Assembly (NCBI GenBank): GCA_030765805.1
Contig: JAVCDH010000108.1
Coordinates: 1-38,892, forward strand
Direction: 5' to 3'
Length of the DNA: 38,892 nt
DNA from: Candidatus Euphemobacter frigidus
Lineage (GTDB): Bacteria; Auribacterota; Erginobacteria; Erginobacterales; Erginobacteraceae
Shown: piece by piece, positions 34,075 to 38,892 of the stretch
How positions within the stretch are numbered: position 1 is the first letter of the stretch
How the letters are laid out: every line of letters starts with the position of its first letter
Program-made: the position numbers and the translations under genes
The notes under the pieces: generated by a model
What the model was told of the DNA's origin: nothing
What the model saw: only the letters and a program-made list of their open reading frames with translations
Databases searched by the model: none

Positions 34075-35613
34075 ATGATGCAGAAGAAAAAAAGCAATCT
34101 ATTTCACGTAATACTTTACTTTATCCTCCTCTTCTCTTTATTGCTTATTATATATATTCCTTCTTTCAAAAACCCTCCCCGGAGTGATTACTGGTCGGCC
34201 TTTTATGTCTTCCAACAGGTGGACGCTTCCCCCCTGCCCCCGAACTGGCCCTCGATTCTAACCTTCGACCTCTGGCAGCACGGGACCTATCGCCCCTTCT
34301 CCCATCTGGTCCCCTACCTGGAACATAAACTCTTCAGCCCTGATTTCATCTGGAACCATATTCTTACTTTCGCTTTCTATTGCGCAAGCATCATCCTGCT
34401 CTATGGGCTGGCGTCACAACTCTCTCTGGACAGAACAATAACAGCAGCTTTGCTGGTGGTCTTCGCCTTCCTCTTCTCTCATTTCGATATCTTGACCTGG
34501 ACCTTCCAGCTCTTCAGCACATTGAGCTTCTGCGCCTTCCTGCTCGGCTTTATCATCTTCATCTCGTTTCTGCGGTCGGGGCGATCTCTCCTCCTGATCC
34601 CAACCGGTCTTCTCTTCCTCTCAGGAATGCTCTGTTCGGAGGTCTATTTTTTTTGGCCCCTCGCGGCACTTATTCTGCCCTACGCCCTGTCACAACCACG
34701 CATTAACCCCGGGGCCGGAGCGCGCCGGGTCACTTCACTCATGCTGGGAAGCATCTATCTTTTGTACCTGGGCGTCTTTATTCTCCATCGGGGTACAACA
34801 GCCGGCACCGGGCCGCTACCGGCCGTGACTATCGGAGAAATAATTTCCGCCTTCTTCCTGGTCTTCTTCAATCTGCTTTATAATGGGATCGTGATTACCA
34901 TCATTCCCGCCTTATCTCTCCCCCTTTATTACAACGACAATATGAACCTGGGGGGCCTTCTGCTTAACTGGAGTCCCGAGCTGAATAAAATCTCCCTCTG
35001 GGTGGGTATAGGCGTGGCCTTATTTATCGGGTGGGGGGTGACCTTTCTTTATCGAAGAGGAGAACGCCGGAAGGTCGCGCTGCTATCCTTTTTTATGCTG
35101 CTCTATTTCACCAATTTCTTCACCGTCTCCCTGGCCCGATTGACCACCAACCGAGCCATCTACCCCTTATCCCAATTCCGTTATCAATATATCCCCAATG
35201 CTCTCTTGGCCCTGATGGCGGCGGTAGTGATCGGGAATTTGATCCGCCCGGGAAAACGACTGAAGATAATTATCGGCTTAATCCTTATCCCGGTATTGGC
35301 TTTTAATATATACCTCTCTCATGCATACGTGGTAGATTTAGGGAAACGACTAACTCCACTGAGAATACTTCTCGCCAACATCCGGTCCGGGCTAGAGAAT
35401 GGAGAGATAAATGAACGGGCACTGTTATTTATTGAACCGGGAGTACCTGATAGTTTGCCCGCGCCGAGTTGGAACAAAAATATGGCCCGGTTTATGGAGG
35501 GAAACTTCCAGTGGTTCTTCCCGGCGGGTGAGCTGAATAAATTCACCTTATCCCGGGAGGGCTCCGGTTGGATCTTATCGGAGAAAGATTATAAGATAAT
35601 CGGTAATCGGTAA
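34075..35613 (+). CDS. GT-C-like polytopic membrane protein
   Basis: 512 residues with about eleven hydrophobic segments. After the first helix (11-28) comes a loop with PPRSDYWSAFYVFQQVD, where D may be the catalytic acid of a GT-C enzyme, and a TYRPFSHLVPYLEHKLF segment like the RP(L/F) loop of the TMTC/ArnT-like group. A short soluble tail of ~100 residues follows. Start ATG 34075, with a second ATG directly after. Role inferred: outer-face sugar transfer. No enzyme-specific motif identified, so an unrelated polytopic transporter-like function cannot be excluded. Confidence 0.75.
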   Translation: MMQKKKSNLFHVILYFILLFSLLLIIYIPSFKNPPRSDYWSAFYVFQQVDASPLPPNWPSILTFDLWQHGTYRPFSHLVPYLEHKLFSPDFIWNHILTFAFYCASIILLYGLASQLSLDRTITAALLVVFAFLFSHFDILTWTFQLFSTLSFCAFLLGFIIFISFLRSGRSLLLIPTGLLFLSGMLCSEVYFFWPLAALILPYALSQPRINPGAGARRVTSLMLGSIYLLYLGVFILHRGTTAGTGPLPAVTIGEIISAFFLVFFNLLYNGIVITIIPALSLPLYYNDNMNLGGLLLNWSPELNKISLWVGIGVALFIGWGVTFLYRRGERRKVALLSFFMLLYFTNFFTVSLARLTTNRAIYPLSQFRYQYIPNALLALMAAVVIGNLIRPGKRLKIIIGLILIPVLAFNIYLSHAYVVDLGKRLTPLRILLANIRSGLENGEINERALLFIEPGVPDSLPAPSWNKNMARFMEGNFQWFFPAGELNKFTLSREGSGWILSEKDYKIIGNR

Positions 35614-35672
35614 TCAGTACGGCCTGGCCTCGCAAAATACCGATCACCGATTACTGTTTACTGATTACTGAC
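35610..35672. repeat. GGTAATCAGTA / TTACTGATTACTG inverted phrase repeat
   Basis: ATCGGTAATCGGTAATCAGTA is followed after ~25 bases by its approximate complement (ACCGATTACTGTTTACTGATTACT region). Same family as at 33148 and 22545. It may form a stem after the GT-C stop. Confidence 0.55.
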
Positions 35673-35727
35673 AACTATCTCCCATGACAATGGGTTAAGA
35701 CATAAGACACAGGAAAAACAATATACA

Positions 35728-36732
35728 GTGTATAAAGCAAGGAAGGTAATTGTAACAGGTGGCGCGGGGTTTATCGGCAGTCATCTGGTGGAAGCGCTGC
35801 TGAGCCAAGGCGATAAGGTAACGGTACTTGATAACCTCTCCACCGGGCGCATAGAGAACCTCGATCTTCTGGAGGGGAAGGAGGCGATCAAGTTTCACCA
35901 GGTCGATATCGCCGATTATCAAGCGATAAAAGATCTTTTTCGCGGAATCGATCGGGTGTTTCATCTCGCTGCCCGGGCGGACATCGTCCCCTCCATACAG
36001 AAACCGTTTGCTTATCATCACTCCAACGTGGACGGTACCATCAGTGTCCTGGAGAGCGCCCGAGCGGCCGGGATTAAGCGTTTCATCTACGCCGCTTCCT
36101 CTTCCTGCTATGGAATCCCCGACAACTATCCCACACCGGAGACCGCGCCGGCCCGACCGCAATACCCTTACGCCCTCACCAAGTACGTCGCCGAACAGTA
36201 CGTTATGCACTGGGGAGAAGTCTACAATCTTCCCGTCGTCTCCCTCCGCTTCTTCAATGTCTATGGCCCTCGCTCCCGCACATCGGGAACCTACGGGGCC
36301 GTCTTCGGCATCTTCCTGGCCCAGAAACTGGCTAACCGGCCGTTTACCGTGGTGGGAGACGGCACTCAGACCAGGGATTTTACCTTCGCCACCGACGTGG
36401 TTGAAGCGTGTCTCGCGGCAGCGGATTCGGAACTCAGGAATGAAATCCTGAACGTAGCAAGCGGACACCCGGTCAGCGTAAATAAACTGGTGGAACTGCT
36501 GGGCGGTGATGTAACATTCATCCCGAAACGTCCGGGAGAGCCGGACTGTACCCATGCCGATATCACCAGGATAAAAAAGCTCCTGGGATGGAAACCAAAA
36601 GTTACAATAGAAAAAGGCGTCAGGATTCTGCTTAATAATATCGACTACTGGCGTGAAGCCCCGGTATGGACACCGGAGACGATCGCCGATGCCACCAAAG
36701 ACTGGTTTAAGTATCTGGGAGAAGAGAAGTAA
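35728..36732 (+). CDS. UDP-sugar 4-epimerase-like NAD-dependent SDR
   Basis: 334 residues, GTG start at 35728 (MYKARKVIVTGGAGFIGSHL). NAD motif GGAGFIG (11-17), AASSSCYG (122-129), catalytic Y148-K152 (YALTK), and RFFNVYGPRSRTSGTYGAVF typical of UDP-glucose/GlcNAc 4-epimerases of the WbpP/GalE-like group; VVGDGTQTRDFTFATDVV is also typical. It probably interconverts UDP-hexoses or their N-acetyl forms. The ~130 bases before the HldE-like gene hold a repeat and a palindrome, so co-transcription is likely but not certain. Confidence 0.92.
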   Translation: MYKARKVIVTGGAGFIGSHLVEALLSQGDKVTVLDNLSTGRIENLDLLEGKEAIKFHQVDIADYQAIKDLFRGIDRVFHLAARADIVPSIQKPFAYHHSNVDGTISVLESARAAGIKRFIYAASSSCYGIPDNYPTPETAPARPQYPYALTKYVAEQYVMHWGEVYNLPVVSLRFFNVYGPRSRTSGTYGAVFGIFLAQKLANRPFTVVGDGTQTRDFTFATDVVEACLAAADSELRNEILNVASGHPVSVNKLVELLGGDVTFIPKRPGEPDCTHADITRIKKLLGWKPKVTIEKGVRILLNNIDYWREAPVWTPETIADATKDWFKYLGEEK

Positions 36733-36778
36733 GCTAAAGTGACTAAAGTGAGCTATAAGGTAGTGACACAAATATCCT

Positions 36779-36817
36779 GTAAATCCTGCTCCGCCCGGAT
36801 TTATCAGGGTAAATCGT
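36779..36817. repeat. Dispersed intergenic repeat, copy 3 (reverse complement)
   Basis: Reverse complement of the copies at 8976-9016 and 23665-23703 (contains AAATCCTGCTCCGCCCGGAT and TTATCAGGGTAAAT). Confidence 0.8.
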
Positions 36818-36822
36818 GCCTG

Positions 36823-36838
36823 CCCCGATTTATCGGGG
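36823..36838. promoter_or_regulatory. CCCCGAT-TT-ATCGGGG palindrome upstream of HldE-like gene
   Basis: A perfect 7-2-7 palindrome ending 24 bases before ATG 36863. It is an extension of the neighbouring repeat and may be an operator, a leader hairpin or simply repeat sequence. Confidence 0.4.
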
Positions 36839-36862
36839 TCAAAAAAAGGATGAGGTAGATTC

Positions 36863-38398
36863 ATGAGTCCGATAACAGCCTACGACAAGATTAAAACACT
36901 CGATGAATTGGAAGAGATAATCAGAGATTTAAAAGCACGGGGGAAGACAGTCGTCCTCAGCCATGGTGTCTTCGACCTCCTTCATCCCGGCCATATCAAG
37001 CATTTTGAAGCCGCCAAGAGGGAAGGCGATGTGCTGGTAGTCACTCTTACCGAGGATCAATACGTTGGGAAAGGTCCCGGTCGCCCGGTCTTCAACCAAC
37101 GCCTCCGGGCAGAGACCCTCGCGGAGATTGAATGCGTCGATTATATCGCCATAAATCAGTGGCCGACCGCGGTAGAAACCCTAAAGAAGCTCAAGCCGGA
37201 TATTTACGCCAAGGGGAGCGATTACGCCGATCGCGGAAAGGATCTGACCGGTGAAATCTTCAACGAAGAAGAGGCGGTCAAAGAGGGAGGCGGGCGGATT
37301 CACTTCACCGATGAGATCAGCTTCAGTTCTACGGAATTACTGAATGTCCACTTCAGCGTCTATCATAAGGAAGCTAACGAGTTTTTAAAGGAATTCCGGA
37401 AGAGATACCAGGCGAGTGAAATCATCGGGATGATGAAGGATTTGAAGAAGCTAAAGGTTCTGGTTGTCGGAGATCCGATCATCGACGAGTATCACTACTG
37501 TCAACCGATGGGCAAGGCCTGGAAGGAGACCGTCATCACCACCCGCTACGTCAACCAGGAATCCTTCGCCGGGGGAGTCCTGGCCACCGCCAATCACATC
37601 GCCGGCTTCTGTGAGAAAGTGGACCTGGTCGCCTGTCTGGGGCTAGAAAATACGCAGGAAGAGTTCATCCGCGACCGGCTCAAGCCCAACATCACCCCAA
37701 AATTCTTTTACCGGGATGACGCTCCCACTGTCACCAAGCGCCGGTATGTCGATCCCGCCTTCCTCTCCAAGATGTTCGAGGTCTGCTTCTTGAATACCCG
37801 GACACCGCCGACGGAGGTTACTGAAGAGGTCTGTGAATATCTTAATAAGGCATGCCCCGATTATGACCTGGTTATCGCCTCCGACTTCGGAAACGGCTTT
37901 ATCGGGGATGAGATAGTCAATGCGCTCTGCGAAAAGTCCCGCTTCCTGGCCGTTAACACTCAGACCAACAGCGCCAACACCGGATTTAATCTGATCACCC
38001 GGTACCCCAAGGCTAATTACGTCTGCATCGATGAGCCGGAGATCCGGCTCGCCCTGAGCGACATGTACGGAAGCCTGGAAGACATGATCACCAAAGTGGC
38101 CGACCGCATGGGGTGCGACCGGATCACGGTTACCCGGGGACACAACGGTTCACTGGGTTACGCGCCGGAGACCGGGTTCTTTGAAGTGCCGGTGCTTTCC
38201 AGGGAGATCGTGGACCGGATCGGGGCCGGGGACGCCTACCTGGCGATCACCTCCGCCTGCGTCGCCGCCGGCTACCCGATGGACATGGTTGGGTTCGTAG
38301 GCAATGCCGTCGGCGCGCTCGCCGTCCGGATCGTCTGTAACCGGGAGTCGGTAGAGCCGGTACCTCTCTACAAATTCATCATCGCCCTTTTAAAATAG
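36863..38398 (+). CDS. Bifunctional sugar nucleotidyltransferase/PfkB kinase, HldE-like with reversed domain order
   Basis: 511 residues; GAGGT at 36852-36856 supports ATG 36863. Residues ~28-165 are a cytidylyltransferase-like domain with H34-GVFDLLHPGH-44, GPGRPVFNQRLRAE, ECVDYI and YAKGSDYAD, and the ISFSSTELLN close. From ~190 a PfkB/ribokinase domain begins (VLVVGDPIIDEYHY), with VTKRRYVDP, ASDFGNGF, and the catalytic RIGAGDAYLAITSA segment near 450-456. In classical HldE the kinase comes first; here it is second. Reaction likely phosphorylates a sugar phosphate and activates it as a nucleotide sugar, by analogy ADP- or CDP-heptose-like. No GmhA or GmhB is present in the window. Confidence 0.9.
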   Translation: MSPITAYDKIKTLDELEEIIRDLKARGKTVVLSHGVFDLLHPGHIKHFEAAKREGDVLVVTLTEDQYVGKGPGRPVFNQRLRAETLAEIECVDYIAINQWPTAVETLKKLKPDIYAKGSDYADRGKDLTGEIFNEEEAVKEGGGRIHFTDEISFSSTELLNVHFSVYHKEANEFLKEFRKRYQASEIIGMMKDLKKLKVLVVGDPIIDEYHYCQPMGKAWKETVITTRYVNQESFAGGVLATANHIAGFCEKVDLVACLGLENTQEEFIRDRLKPNITPKFFYRDDAPTVTKRRYVDPAFLSKMFEVCFLNTRTPPTEVTEEVCEYLNKACPDYDLVIASDFGNGFIGDEIVNALCEKSRFLAVNTQTNSANTGFNLITRYPKANYVCIDEPEIRLALSDMYGSLEDMITKVADRMGCDRITVTRGHNGSLGYAPETGFFEVPVLSREIVDRIGAGDAYLAITSACVAAGYPMDMVGFVGNAVGALAVRIVCNRESVEPVPLYKFIIALLK

Positions 38399-38402
38399 GC
38401 TC

Positions 38403-38780
38403 ATGCCTAAAACCACTTTTAAGCAAAAGATAGCCCTGATGTCATTTGGTCTCCTGCTGGGAATTATCCTCCTTGAGATTGGCTTGCGGATCGGGGGGGG
38501 TATTCTTTTACATATTCAGGAACGGGCCAACCTGGTTTCACTCAAGGAGAAAGGGGAGTTCGTGATCATATGTCTGGGAGAATCAACCACCCAGGCCGGT
38601 CGCTCAACCTCATTCCCCCGGCAACTGGAGAAGATTCTAAACCATCGAGATCTCGGGATTAAATTCACTGTAATAAACAAAGGAATCATGGGAACCAATA
38701 CCGCCTACATCGCAGCCGGGTTAAAGGAGAACCTCGAAAAATACCACCCCGACATGGTTATTACCTGTTTCTGCTACTAA
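38403..38780 (+). pseudogene. SGNH/GDSL hydrolase, N-terminal part, cut by insertion
   Basis: 125 codons. An N-terminal membrane helix (12-28) is followed by VIICLGESTTQAG with S61 as the block I nucleophile, and a block II-like INKGIMGTNTAYIAAGL. Family members of this kind are ~350-400 residues; after MVIT the sequence changes to TCFCY and a stop. The TG at 38766 is a plausible left end of the following insertion element, so blocks III and V with the catalytic Asp-His are missing. Such hydrolases often act on O-acyl groups of surface polysaccharides. It starts five bases after the HldE-like stop, so it was in the same operon. Confidence 0.8.
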
Positions 38781-38892
38781 GAATCCAGAAAAAATGGGCT
38801 AAAGGAAGGTAACACTTTCTCCTGCCAAAAGGAAGGAGAGAGTGAGATGACGCAGAAACAAAGGTTTACACAGGAGCAGAAGCTGGCGGTAT
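38766..38892 (+). mobile_element. Left end of an insertion sequence (IS3-like), runs off window
   Basis: Junction inferred where the SGNH hydrolase frame loses family likeness (starting TGTTTCTGCTAC at 38766) and continues into a leader with a strong GGAAGGAGAG ribosome site and a transposase-like start. The right end is outside the window, so terminal repeats cannot be confirmed. Confidence 0.5.
38847..38892 (+). CDS. Transposase OrfA start, IS3-like (partial)
   Basis: ATG 38847 with GGAAGGAGAG at 38831-38840. The first 15 residues (MTQKQRFTQEQKLAV) resemble the start of the helix-turn-helix OrfA of IS3-type elements. The rest lies beyond the window, so the family is tentative. Confidence 0.45.
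   Translation, partial: MTQKQRFTQEQKLAV

Noticed and set aside
35695..36864. A 389-codon reverse-strand open frame
   Set aside because: It lies wholly antisense to the SDR epimerase, which has all its family motifs; the antisense product has no recognisable domain and composition typical of a shadow frame.
1..38892. tRNA or rRNA genes, origin of replication
   Set aside because: No cloverleaf, rRNA core phrase, DnaA-box cluster or dnaA/gyrB-type gene was noticed on either strand.

Overview
The window looks like a chromosomal accessory region of an uncultured, probably anaerobic bacterium. It has middling GC, very many radical SAM enzymes (several with cobalamin-binding domains), large GT-C type membrane proteins, and intergenic spaces full of dispersed palindromic repeats and gene remnants. 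That style fits candidate phyla such as Omnitrophota or similar lineages, but no rRNA, tRNA or housekeeping gene is present, so the phylum is a guess. The content points to assembly of an unusual cell-surface glycan or glycolipid.

Layout. 1-1677: the tail of one radical SAM protein behind a long palindrome, then a full cobalamin-type radical SAM gene. 1678-3293: decayed DNA, with an orphan reverse-strand fragment and a YfhO-like remnant broken by an in-frame TAG. 3249-7148: an intact YfhO-like membrane protein, and divergently a pair of small membrane proteins that each carry a predicted winged-helix tail. 7149-7807: a precise stem-loop between stop codons, then a decayed cobalamin-type radical SAM gene. 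7842-13431: two closely related DegT/DnrJ/EryC1 aminotransferases and a GT-C membrane protein, with a complete IS1595-family insertion between them (26-bp ends, 8-bp target duplication). 13545-17378: two more GT-C-like proteins, one fused to an F5/8 type C (discoidin-like) domain. 17982-21408 (+): a cobalamin-type radical SAM, a family 2 glycosyltransferase and a SPASM-type radical SAM in a row.

21441-33953 is the core: a 12.5-kb run of twelve reverse-strand genes. In transcription order it holds a split transketolase (N and C halves), a radical SAM, a family 2 glycosyltransferase, three further radical SAM proteins, a DegT-type aminotransferase, a cobalamin-type radical SAM, another radical SAM and an NAD-dependent epimerase. 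Junctions are often overlapping or only a few bases apart. The run is interrupted by a tandem palindrome array (30050-30283) and a truncated GxxExxY gene flanked by short inverted repeats. 34075-38892 (+): a further GT-C protein, a UDP-sugar epimerase-like SDR, a two-domain sugar nucleotidyltransferase/PfkB kinase in reversed HldE order, and an SGNH hydrolase cut short by another insertion sequence that runs off the end.

How it may work together (inference): transketolase and the kinase/nucleotidyltransferase could supply an activated heptose or other unusual sugar; SDRs and PLP aminotransferases would tailor it; GT2 enzymes would load it on a polyprenyl carrier; GT-C proteins would transfer residues outside the membrane; and nine intact radical SAM proteins would perform several hard C-H, C-C or methyl-transfer steps. 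No RiPP precursor was found, so small-molecule, sugar or lipid substrates are more likely than peptides.
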